Assembly: GCF_010499265.1 (NCBI RefSeq)
Contig: NZ_JAAGSC010000044.1
Location: 279,266-343,265, forward strand
Length of the DNA: 64,000 nucleotides
Reading direction: 5' to 3'
Source: Wenzhouxiangella limi
GTDB lineage: Bacteria; Pseudomonadota; Gammaproteobacteria; Xanthomonadales; Wenzhouxiangellaceae
A model generated the notes under the pieces. The model searched no databases, was not told the DNA's origin, and worked only from the letters and a program-made list of their open reading frames with translations. Positions 55,008 to 64,000 of the stretch are shown here, piece after piece. Made by a program: the position numbers and the translations under genes. Within the stretch, counting starts at the first letter, position 1. Every line of letters begins with the position of its first letter.

Positions 55008-55890
55008 GTGATCCTGCTCCGGCGCTCCGGGCGAACGCGGTTGGCGGTTAGGCATGGGCTAGTGGCGCCCGGGTGCCAGGCGAATGGCGTTGGCGAGGGT
55101 TCTGGCAGGTTGCTCGCTGATGGCTCGGTTGTCTGGCTGGGCGCGCGGATGGGGCGTGCTGTATTCCGCGCCTTCCGGTTCGGAACAGGATCCCGTGCTC
55201 GGTGCTGGAGGGGTTGGTGCCCGGGCCCGAGCACGTGATCCTGTCCCGGCGCTGCGGGCGAACGCTGTTGGTGTTTAGGCGTGGGCTGGTGGCGCCTGGG
55301 TGCCGAGCGAATGGCGCTGACGAGGGTTCTGGCAGGCTGCGCGCTGTGGGCTTGGCCGCCTGGCTGGGCGCGCGGATGGGGCGTGCTGGTTTCCGCGCCC
55401 TCCGGTTCGGAACAGGATCCCGCGCTCGGTGCTGGAGGGTTGGTGCCGGGCATCGAGCACGTGATCCTGTCCCGGCGCTCCGGGCGAACGCTGTTGGTGG
55501 TGAGGCTTGGGCTGGTGGCGCCTGGGTGCCGGGCGAATGGCGCTGACGAGGGTTCTGGCAGGCTGCGCGCTACGGGCTTGGTCGCCTGGCTGGGCGCGCG
55601 GATGGGTCGTGCTGCATTCCGCGCCCTCCGGTTCGGAACAGGATCCCGCGCTCGGTGCTGGAGGGTTGGTGCCGGGCATCGAGCACGTGATCCTGCCCCG
55701 GCGCTGCGGGCGAACGCTGTTGGTGGCAAGGCGTGGGCTGGTGGCGCCTGGGTGCCGGGCGAATGGCGTTGGCGAGGGTTCTGACAGGCTGCGCGCTGTG
55801 GGCTTGGCCGCCTGGCTGGGCGCGCGGATGGGTCGTGCTGCATTCCGCGCCCTCCGGTTCGGAACAGGATCCCGTGCTCGGTGCTTGAGG
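55008..55890. repeat. Four-copy 226-bp tandem repeat array
   Basis: Units start at 55008 (227 bp), 55235, 55461 and 55687 (last one about 205 bp). Copies are about 90% alike. Each junction forms a long imperfect hairpin: GAACAGGATCCCG(C/T)GCTCGGTGC faces GCATCGAGCACGTGATCCTGTC, about 20 of 23 positions pairing across a 17-20 base loop, at 55183-55245, 55410-55471 and 55636-55697. A fourth 5' arm at 55861 has no partner. 226 is not a multiple of three, so the units are not coding repeats, although open frames exist in several frames because of high GC. Confidence 0.88.
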
Positions 55891-55907
55891 GGTGGGTGGG
55901 GGTTGAG

Positions 55908-55928
55908 GTCCCGGATCAAGTCCGGGAC
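55908..55928. repeat. Palindromic element with GTCCCGGA / TCCGGGAC arms
   Basis: Perfect 8-bp arms with a five-base centre (TCAAG). This palindrome type is widely dispersed in proteobacterial intergenic DNA. It lies directly after the tandem array. Confidence 0.7.
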
Positions 55929-55976
55929 GACAGGGGTGGCGTTTTTGGCGGGGTGATTGAAGCAGGCGAACCTGTC

Positions 55977-56008
55977 ATCCCGGCCGGAGCGCAGCGCAGA
56001 GCCGGGAT
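55977..56008. repeat. Palindromic element with ATCCCGGC / GCCGGGAT arms
   Basis: Exact 8-bp arms at 55977-55984 and 56001-56008 with a 16-base loop rich in GCGCAG. Same ATCCCGG core as at 42573 and 55908. Confidence 0.7.
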
Positions 56009-56139
56009 CTCCTGCCAGATCGATAGCACGGCGCACGCCCCGCAGCCAGCCTCTCAGAAAACCCTTCGCCAAGCTGCCATAGCAGCCAATTCCGGTCACC
56101 CCGCAACAGGCGCCCGAAAAACCTTCCACAAACCTGTGA

Positions 56140-56406
56140 GATCGGGTGGTGGTGGACGCCCCGCCGCCGCAGACGGCAGCGGAAATCAGCAGGCAGCCAT
56201 CCGCCCGTCATCCGCAGCACCTGCGTCCAGCAGCAAGCAGATCCCGACCCGCGCCAGAGACCAGACCTAAAAGCGCCCAAAAGCCACCGCGCCATCCGCA
56301 TCCACCCACATCGATGCCGACGGAGGCGACGGGGCGTCCGGCACCACCCGATCCTTCTCCATCCCGATGCCGACGGAGGCGACGGGGCGTCCAGCACCGC
56401 CTGATC
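56140..56406. repeat. Three-copy inverted and direct repeat family
   Basis: A 38-base element at 56140-56177 (starting GATCGGGTGGTG) matches the reverse complement of 56316-56353 at 32 of 38 positions. The latter is repeated directly at 56369-56406, offset by 52-53 bases. They could fold into a long hairpin with either downstream copy. No supportable gene lies in 54977-56488, apart from these repeats. Confidence 0.8.
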
Positions 56407-56488
56407 CATCTCCGCGATCCGGTCCGTCCAATTCCCCGGACGCCCTGGGATGAAACCGGTTTCCATCGACTGTGGCACACTGCACGGA

Positions 56489-57067
56489 GTGAATGAACAA
56501 ACCCTGCAATCTCTGGATGGCGAGGTCACGCGCCTGTTGTCCAGCCTGCGCGAAACGCCTGAAACCATGGATCAGCTTCTGCCGCTGGTCTATGAAGACA
56601 TGCGCCGGATTGCCCGCACCCAGCAGGCCCGGCTGGGCACCAGTCCGACCCTGCAGACCACCGAACTGGTCCACGAAGCCTTCCTCAAACTGCGCCAGTC
56701 CGAAGGCCAGCCGATCCGCAACAGCACCCACTTCAAGCGCCTGTCCTACCTGGCCATTCGCCAGCTGATCGTCGATCACGCACGCGCCAAGCAGGCCGCC
56801 AAGCGCGGGGCCGGTCAGGCCCAGGCAACGCTGCATGAGGACCTCATGGCCGAGGCGCCTGGCGATGAGGAGACGGTGCTGCGCATCGACGAGGCGCTGG
56901 ACCGACTGGCGGCCGCCAACCCGCGCCAGGCCGAGGTCGTCATCGCGCGCTTTTTTGGCGGCTACAAGGCCGAGGAAATCGCCGGGCTGCTGGAGACCTC
57001 CGTTCGCACCGTTCAGCGCGACTGGGAGCGGGCCCGGGCCTGGCTGCTGGTGGACCTGGAAGCCTGA
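56489..57067 (+). CDS. ECF-family RNA polymerase sigma factor
   Basis: About 192 residues. Region 2 (MDQLLPLVYEDMRRIARTQQ, TTELVHEAFLKLRQ, HFKRLSYLAIRQLIVDHARAKQAAKRG) and region 4 (RQAEVVIARFFGGYKAEEIAGLLETSVRTVQRDWERARAWL) are complete. The pattern matches the TIGR02999 / ECF-type group common in Acidobacteria, Planctomycetes and some gammaproteobacteria. GTG 56489 is used; an ATG 39 bases upstream is possible. There is no anti-sigma or linked serine/threonine kinase gene next to it, so control is unclear. Confidence 0.88.
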   Translation: MNEQTLQSLDGEVTRLLSSLRETPETMDQLLPLVYEDMRRIARTQQARLGTSPTLQTTELVHEAFLKLRQSEGQPIRNSTHFKRLSYLAIRQLIVDHARAKQAAKRGAGQAQATLHEDLMAEAPGDEETVLRIDEALDRLAAANPRQAEVVIARFFGGYKAEEIAGLLETSVRTVQRDWERARAWLLVDLEA

Positions 57068-57129
57068 ATCGTGCTTGAAAATGCCGCCGCCGGCCATCAT
57101 TGAAGGCCTACCAGGGTAGAGAGCCAAGC

Positions 57130-58062
57130 ATGCAGTTCAAGGATTATTACAAGATCCTGGGCGTAGAGTCCGGTGCCAGTTCCGACGAGATCAAGCGCGC
57201 TTACCGCAAGCTGGCGCGCAAGTATCATCCCGACGTCAGCAAGGAACCCGACGCCGAATCGCGCTTCAAGGAAATCGGCGAAGCGTACGAGGCGCTCAAG
57301 GACCCCGAAAAGCGCGCCCAGTACGATCAGCTGCGTCAGGGCGGCTGGCGCCAGGGGCAGGAATTCAGGCCACCGCCGGACTGGGGGGCGGGCGCTCAGT
57401 CAGCCGGCGACGGCCAGGGTTTTTCGGGTTTCAGCGATTTCTTTGAAAGCCTGTTCGGCGGCATCGGCGGCGCCGGTTTCGGCAACGGCCGCCGTCCGGG
57501 CGGCGCCGGGGTGCGAGCGCGCGGCCGCGATGTTCATGCCACCGTCGAGATCGACCTGCCGACCGCTTATGCCGGCGGCGTACAGCGACTGAGCCTGGGC
57601 GGCGGTGCCGGTTCGCGCACCCTCAATGTGCGCATTCCCGCCGGCGTCACCGAGGGCCGCCAGATCCGCTTGAGCGGGCAGGGCGAGCCCGGGATGGGCG
57701 GTGGCCCGGCCGGAGACCTGTACATGGAAGTCCGGCTCAAGCCGCACCGTTTGTTCGAGGTGCAGGGTCGCGACGTGCACCTGACCCTGCCGATCGCGCC
57801 GTGGGAAGCGGCGCTGGGTGCTCGCCTGAGCGTGCCGACGCTGGGTGGCAAGGTCGAGATGAATATCCCGGCCGGTACCTCCAGCGGCAAGCGCATGCGG
57901 CTCAAAGGACGCGGCCTGCCGGGCAAGACGCCGGGGGATCAATACGTCATCGTCAAGGTGGTGGTCCCGGCGGCCGAAAGCGCGCGCGCCCGTGAACTTT
58001 ACGAGGCGCTCAAGGCCGAGCAGTCCTTTGATCCCCGCTCCGGAATGGAGGGCTTGTCGTGA
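57130..58062 (+). CDS. cbpA: Curved-DNA-binding / DnaJ-like co-chaperone CbpA
   Basis: A 310-residue J-domain protein with [39 protein letters not shown], including the HPD motif that stimulates DnaK. A Gly/Phe-rich stretch follows ([21 protein letters not shown]), then two C-terminal substrate-binding domains with no zinc finger ([55 protein letters not shown]). Overlaps the cbpM start. Confidence 0.94.
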   Translation: MQFKDYYKILGVESGASSDEIKRAYRKLARKYHPDVSKEPDAESRFKEIGEAYEALKDPEKRAQYDQLRQGGWRQGQEFRPPPDWGAGAQSAGDGQGFSGFSDFFESLFGGIGGAGFGNGRRPGGAGVRARGRDVHATVEIDLPTAYAGGVQRLSLGGGAGSRTLNVRIPAGVTEGRQIRLSGQGEPGMGGGPAGDLYMEVRLKPHRLFEVQGRDVHLTLPIAPWEAALGARLSVPTLGGKVEMNIPAGTSSGKRMRLKGRGLPGKTPGDQYVIVKVVVPAAESARARELYEALKAEQSFDPRSGMEGLS

Positions 58063-58382
58063 ACTCGTCGAATCATCTACCCGTCGCCGAACTGATTGCC
58101 CAGGATCTGGATGCCGACCTCGACGACATCTGCCGGATTTGCGGACTCGAAGTCGAGGAGCTGCGGCAGTGGATTGAGGAAGGCGTGGCTGAACCCCGCA
58201 GCATCGAGGCCCGGCAATGGCGTTTCAGCGCGCGCCAGCTGCGCCGCGTCCGGGTGGGTCGTCGTCTGCGCCGTGACCTGGAGATCGATGCCCGCGCGTT
58301 GCCTGTTGTGCTCGACCTGATCGAAGAAGTCGAGACCCTGCGACAGCGTGTCCGCCTGCTCGAGCGCGTGATCGAGGACTGA
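58059..58382 (+). CDS. cbpM: CbpA modulator CbpM
   Basis: A 107-residue MerR-like helical protein with [26 protein letters not shown] and a C-terminal coiled coil ([23 protein letters not shown]). In E. coli CbpM binds the J domain of CbpA and blocks it. GTG start overlapping the cbpA stop, as expected for the pair. Confidence 0.92.
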   Translation: MNSSNHLPVAELIAQDLDADLDDICRICGLEVEELRQWIEEGVAEPRSIEARQWRFSARQLRRVRVGRRLRRDLEIDARALPVVLDLIEEVETLRQRVRLLERVIED

Positions 58383-60476
<2,094 letters not shown>

Positions 60477-60491
60477 CCGCATGCCAGCGAC

Positions 60492-60505
60492 CCCGAACCC
60501 TGAAC
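60492..60505. repeat. Two heptamer repeats
   Basis: CCCGAAC followed by CCTGAAC in the leader between fadH and the aldehyde dehydrogenase gene; same family as the arrays in dnaE2. Confidence 0.6.
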
Positions 60506-60528
60506 AACGACTCCGGAAGGATTCCAAA

Positions 60529-61911
60529 ATGACCATCGCACCCGAACACTATCCGGCCATGCTCGCCGAGCTTCGCCAGACTTTTGCTTCCGGCCTGACC
60601 CGCGATCTGGCCTGGCGCGACGCCCAGCTCGAAGCCATGGGCAAGCTGCTCAGCGACAACGAGGAAGCCATCGGCCGGGTGCTGGCCGAGGACCTGGGCA
60701 AACCACCCCAGGAGGTGCTGCTGGGCGAGCTGGCGCTGCTGTTCAGCGGCATCCGCCATACCCGCAAGCACCTCAAGCGCTGGGCCAGGCCGCGCAAGGT
60801 CTCGACCCCGGCGGTGGGTCAGCCCGGCCGCAGCTGGGTTCAGCCCGAGCCGCTGGGCGTGGTCCTGATCCTGGGGGCCTGGAACTACCCCTTCCAGCTG
60901 ATCTTCGGCCCGCTGATGCCGGCGCTTGCGGCCGGCAACTGCGTCGTGGTCAAGCCTTCCGAGATTGCCCCGAAAAGCTCGGCCCTGATGGCCGAATTGA
61001 TTCCGCTGTACCTGGATCAGCGCGCGGTCAAGGTGGTCGAGGGCGCGGTCGACGAGACCACCGAGCTTTTGAAGCAGCGCTTTGACCACATCATCTATAC
61101 CGGCGGTGCCGCGGTGGGCAAGATCGTCATGCGCGCAGCCTCCGAGCACCTGACCCCGGTGACCCTGGAGCTGGGCGGCAAGAGCCCGTGCGTGATCGAC
61201 CGCGACGCCGACCTGGCGCTGGCCGCCCGCCGCCTGATCTGGGGCAAGTGCATCAACGCCGGCCAGTCCTGCATCGCGCCGGACTACGTGCTGGTCTCGC
61301 CCGAGCAGCGCGATGATCTGGTCGCGGCCATCGACGCCGAGCTCGACAAGATGTACGGCGAGGATCGCCTGGGCAGCGCCGACTACGCCAACATCATCAA
61401 CGCGCGCCATTTCCAGCGCGTGCGCGAACTGCTGGATGACGGCAAGGTGGTGATCGGCGGTGGGGTCGACGAGGCCCGCAACCGCATCGAGCCGACCGTG
61501 CTGGTCGATGTCGCGCCCGACGCGCCGGTCATGCGCGAAGAAATCTTTGGACCCGTGCTGCCCATTCTCACCGTGAACGATCTCGATGAGGCCATGGCCT
61601 TCATCCTCGAACGCGACAAGCCGCTGGCCGCCTACCTGTTCACCCGCAGCAAGGACTCCGAACAGCGCTTCGTGGAAACAGTCAGCTCAGGCAACATGTG
61701 CATCAACGACGTGATCATGTTCATGGCCGTCCACGAGCTGCCCTTTGGCGGGGTCGGCATGAGCGGCATGGGGCAGTACCACGGCAAGGTCGGCTTTGAC
61801 CGCCTGAGCCACCTCAAGGCCGTGATGAGCCGCGCGCGCACGCCCGAACCGCCGGTGCGCTTTGCCCCCTACAGCGAGTTGAAGATGAAATTGCTGCGCT
61901 GGCTGAGCTGA
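60529..61911 (+). CDS. Aldehyde dehydrogenase family 3 (CoA-independent)
   Basis: A 460-residue NAD(P)-dependent enzyme. EPLGVVLILGAWNYPFQLIFGPLMPALAAGN is the family 3 opening, the catalytic Glu is in TLELGGKSP and the catalytic Cys in NAGQSCIAPDY. The C-terminal HELPFGGVGMSGMGQYHGKVGFDRLSHLKAV is typical of fatty or coniferyl aldehyde dehydrogenases. GGAAGG lies eight bases before the chosen ATG. Converts long-chain or aromatic aldehydes to acids, which would suit a lipid-breakdown context with fadH. Confidence 0.93.
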   Translation: MTIAPEHYPAMLAELRQTFASGLTRDLAWRDAQLEAMGKLLSDNEEAIGRVLAEDLGKPPQEVLLGELALLFSGIRHTRKHLKRWARPRKVSTPAVGQPGRSWVQPEPLGVVLILGAWNYPFQLIFGPLMPALAAGNCVVVKPSEIAPKSSALMAELIPLYLDQRAVKVVEGAVDETTELLKQRFDHIIYTGGAAVGKIVMRAASEHLTPVTLELGGKSPCVIDRDADLALAARRLIWGKCINAGQSCIAPDYVLVSPEQRDDLVAAIDAELDKMYGEDRLGSADYANIINARHFQRVRELLDDGKVVIGGGVDEARNRIEPTVLVDVAPDAPVMREEIFGPVLPILTVNDLDEAMAFILERDKPLAAYLFTRSKDSEQRFVETVSSGNMCINDVIMFMAVHELPFGGVGMSGMGQYHGKVGFDRLSHLKAVMSRARTPEPPVRFAPYSELKMKLLRWLS

Positions 61912-61972
61912 GGCCGGCACCGGGGCTGCGCACGAGCGTATACTCGGACGCTAGCGTCGAAGGGAGCATTGG

Positions 61973-62953
61973 ATGCTGACCAGGAAACGATGCGGTTGTC
62001 ATGCGATCACCGGTGCCGTCGCGCTGGTGCTCCTGGTCGCGCTGTCGGCCTGCGCGCGCGAGGAGCCGGTGCGCATCGCCAGCCACGTCTGGGTCGGCTA
62101 CGAGCCCATGTTTCTGGCCCGCTCGCTGGGCTGGCTTGACGAGGCGCTGGTCACCCTGCAGGAAACCGCCTCGGCCAGCGAGTCCATGGCAGCACTGACG
62201 GCCGGGCAAGTCGACGGCGCGGCGCTGACCCTGGACGAAGTCCTGCAGCTGCGCGAGCAGGGCGTGGACCTGACCGTGGTTCTGGTATTCAACGTCTCGG
62301 TCGGCGCCGACGTGATCCTGGCCCGACCGCCGATCGCTACACTCGCCGATCTGGCCGGACGCCGGGTGGCTTTCGAGCACGGTGCGGTCGGCGAGCTGAT
62401 GATCGTCGAGGCACTGCGCCAGGCGGGTCTGACCCGGGCCGATATCGAGGCGGTGGACCTGTCGGCCAATGAGCAGGCGACGGCCTATTCCGATGGCATG
62501 GTCGATGCTGTCGTCACCTACGAGCCCGCCGCCAGTCTCCTGCAGGCCGAGGGTGCGATCAGCCTCTTCGACAGCAGCGAAATCCCGGAATACATCGTCG
62601 ATGTGCTGGCCGTTCGCAGCGACCGACTTGGTTCCGGCCGGGTCGCAGCGCTGGAACATCTTGTCGGCAGCCACTTGCGGGCCCTGGAATACTTCTTGCG
62701 CAATCCCCAGGATGCCGCCTACCGCATGGCGGAGCGTCTCGGTTTACCGCCCGCTGAAGTGCTGTCGGCCTACCGGGGACTGGTGCTGCCCGATCTGGCG
62801 GGCAACTATCGCCTGCTGCAAGGCGACGCAGCGTCGTTGCGCGAAGCCGCCCAGGCTCTGGTCCTGTTCAAAGTCGAACAGGGCCTTCTGTCCGAGAAAA
62901 ACGACCTCGGTCGTTTGCTCAGCGCGCGCTTTTTGCCGCCGCTGGTCCGCTGA
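61973..62953 (+). CDS. NMT1/THI5-like substrate-binding lipoprotein
   Basis: A 326-residue periplasmic solute-binding protein with a lipobox (LSAC at about 24-27). The fold of nitrate/sulfonate/thiamine-precursor binding proteins is visible: VRIASHVWVGYEPMFLARSLGW, AALTAGQVDGAALTLDEVL, GRRVAFEHGAVGELMIVEAL. No permease or ATPase gene follows; instead a membrane sensor gene begins 15 bp later. It may therefore feed a signalling protein rather than a transporter. Confidence 0.85.
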   Translation: MLTRKRCGCHAITGAVALVLLVALSACAREEPVRIASHVWVGYEPMFLARSLGWLDEALVTLQETASASESMAALTAGQVDGAALTLDEVLQLREQGVDLTVVLVFNVSVGADVILARPPIATLADLAGRRVAFEHGAVGELMIVEALRQAGLTRADIEAVDLSANEQATAYSDGMVDAVVTYEPAASLLQAEGAISLFDSSEIPEYIVDVLAVRSDRLGSGRVAALEHLVGSHLRALEYFLRNPQDAAYRMAERLGLPPAEVLSAYRGLVLPDLAGNYRLLQGDAASLREAAQALVLFKVEQGLLSEKNDLGRLLSARFLPPLVR

Positions 62954-62967
62954 GCCGCGCTTTGACC

Positions 62968-64000
62968 ATGCCTTCCCGGACCCTGCACTTTCCTGTTTGG
63001 CGCACTGCGGGATTCATCGTCTGGTGTCTGTTGCTGCTGTCGGCCACGCAGGCCCAGGCCGCCGAACCGGTCCGCCTGGGCATTCTGTCTCCGCGTCCGC
63101 CGGCCGAGGCGCTGGCGCGCTGGGCGCCGCTTGAGAGCGCGCTGAAGGAATCGCTGGCCGGTCGTGAGGTCGTGATCCGGGTTTTCGACCTCGATGGCCT
63201 GGAGCAGGCGGTGGCCGCCCGCCGACTTGACTTTGTGCTGACCAGCCCGGGTCACTTCGTCATGATGCAGCATCGCCACGGCCTGTCGGCGCCGCTGGCG
63301 ACGCGCATCAGTCGCTACCAGGGGCGGGATCTCGATGCGATCGGGGGTGTGATCATCGCGCGATCCGACGATGCACGGATTCGCGCGCTGGAGGACCTGT
63401 CGGGTCGTCGAATCGCCGTCGTGGATCCTGTGTCCATGGGTGGTTATCAAATGCAGGCCCACGAACTGTTTCAGGCCGGTCTGCCGCTGCCGGAAGAACA
63501 GAACCTGGTGCAGGTCGGTACGCCGCATGACCGCGTCATCGAGGCAGTGCTGGCCGGTGAAGCCGATGCCGGCTTTCTGCGCGCCGGCCGGCTCGAAGCG
63601 CTGATCCGCTCGGGCGAGGTGGCACCGGATGCCCTGCGCGTCATCCATCCCCAGTCGCTGCCCGATTTGCCGTTCGAAGTCTCCACCCGGCTTTACCCGG
63701 AGTGGCCGCTGGCGTCCCTGCCGCATATCGATCCGGAGCTTTCCCGGCAGGTAGCCATGGCGATCCTCGGTTTGACCGATCGCCCCGCTTTTCTCGAGTC
63801 CGTCGGTTTCGGCGGCTTCCGCATCCCGGTCGATTACCGGGCCGTCGAGGACATGCTGCGCGATCTTCGGGTGCCGCCTTTCGATCTCCAGCCGGACGTC
63901 AGCCTGGCGGATTTATGGCGTGCCTACCGCCTCGAAATCCTGGTGACGATCGCGAGCTTTTTGCTGGTGCTGGGCCTGGTCGCCATGCTGGGCCTGAGCC
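62968..64000 (+). CDS. PhnD-domain membrane sensor (3' end off window)
   Basis: 344 codons are visible and remain open to the window edge. A signal peptide (VWCLLLLSATQAQA) precedes a PhnD-like periplasmic binding domain: VRLGILSPRPPAEALARWAPLESAL, VLTSPGHFVMMQ, LEDLSGRRIAVVDPVSMGGYQMQ, VIEAVLAGEADAGFLRAG. A transmembrane helix (ILVTIASFLLVLGLVAMLGL) follows at the edge. This layout is known from sensor kinases and GGDEF/EAL proteins, so the missing part is probably a cytoplasmic signalling domain. ATG start 15 bp after the lipoprotein stop. Confidence 0.8.
   Translation, partial: MPSRTLHFPVWRTAGFIVWCLLLLSATQAQAAEPVRLGILSPRPPAEALARWAPLESALKESLAGREVVIRVFDLDGLEQAVAARRLDFVLTSPGHFVMMQHRHGLSAPLATRISRYQGRDLDAIGGVIIARSDDARIRALEDLSGRRIAVVDPVSMGGYQMQAHELFQAGLPLPEEQNLVQVGTPHDRVIEAVLAGEADAGFLRAGRLEALIRSGEVAPDALRVIHPQSLPDLPFEVSTRLYPEWPLASLPHIDPELSRQVAMAILGLTDRPAFLESVGFGGFRIPVDYRAVEDMLRDLRVPPFDLQPDVSLADLWRAYRLEILVTIASFLLVLGLVAMLGLS

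Noticed and set aside
54977-56129. Open frames of 280-290 codons in the tandem array, on both strands
   Set aside because: The repeat period of 226 bp is not divisible by three, so successive units are read in different frames. No conserved peptide is kept between copies.

Overview
The window is about 64 kb of gene-dense, high-GC DNA from what looks like a gammaproteobacterium. Support for that placement comes from the rhlB / trxA-rho divergent arrangement known from Enterobacteria, a Gsp-type type II secretion operon, a cbpA-cbpM chaperone pair, a cytochrome c4-like protein next to a TsdA-like protein, and class I CFA-type enzymes. A complete lower mevalonate pathway is unusual in this class. 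Together with the CCCGAAC/CCCGTAA heptamer repeats it makes me think of the Wenzhouxiangellaceae or a neighbouring lineage, but that placement is inference. No rRNA, tRNA, CRISPR array, transposase or integrase was found.

Region by region. (1) 1-8074: a lipid-modification cluster. A chalcone-isomerase-like protein and a SnoaL-like lipoprotein are on the minus strand. Divergent from them is a tightly overlapped plus-strand operon: acyl-lipid desaturase, FAD oxidoreductase, DUF1365, CFA-type methyltransferase, DUF2878 membrane protein, a coclaurine-N-methyltransferase-like enzyme and a sensor kinase. (2) 8151-13051: a mevalonate operon (mvaD, phosphomevalonate kinase, an HMG-CoA reductase fused to mevalonate kinase, idi), taking HMG-CoA to IPP and DMAPP. 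(3) 13083-17192: an OmpR-type regulator, rho, trxA and rhlB. (4) 17246-24367: gspCDEF running directly into ftsEX. (5) 24415-28640: an RND efflux pair. (6) 28747-36400: an accessory island with a DUF4143 ATPase, an ATP-grasp protein whose 3' end is duplicated around a HigBA toxin-antitoxin block, a second toxin-antitoxin pair, MazG and two back-to-back HNH endonucleases. (7) 36431-50089: TsdA/TsdB-like cytochromes, MATE pump, DUF1415, S9 peptidase, MscS channel, diguanylate cyclase, a fused 5-oxoprolinase and a VTT membrane protein. (8) 50201-54976: chemoreceptor and SOS-type dnaE2 with a LexA box. (9) 54985-56410: 1.4 kb without a gene, made almost entirely of repeats, including a four-copy 226-bp tandem array with large hairpins. 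(10) 56489-64000: ECF sigma factor, cbpA-cbpM, fadH, aldehyde dehydrogenase, an NMT1-like lipoprotein and the start of a PhnD-type membrane sensor.

How the parts may act together. Regions 1-2 form one co-directional run from 973 to 13051, which could tie membrane fatty-acid modification, a sensor kinase and isoprenoid supply together. The kinase at 6743 and the regulator at 13784 look like a two-component pair separated by the mevalonate operon. The island of region 6 has the look of a small defence/addiction patch: lower GC than its surroundings, two toxin-antitoxin pairs with visible operators, and two HNH_2 nucleases with different N-terminal domains. The repeat families recur across regions 3, 7, 8, 9 and 10 and, in dnaE2, have been accommodated inside a coding sequence.
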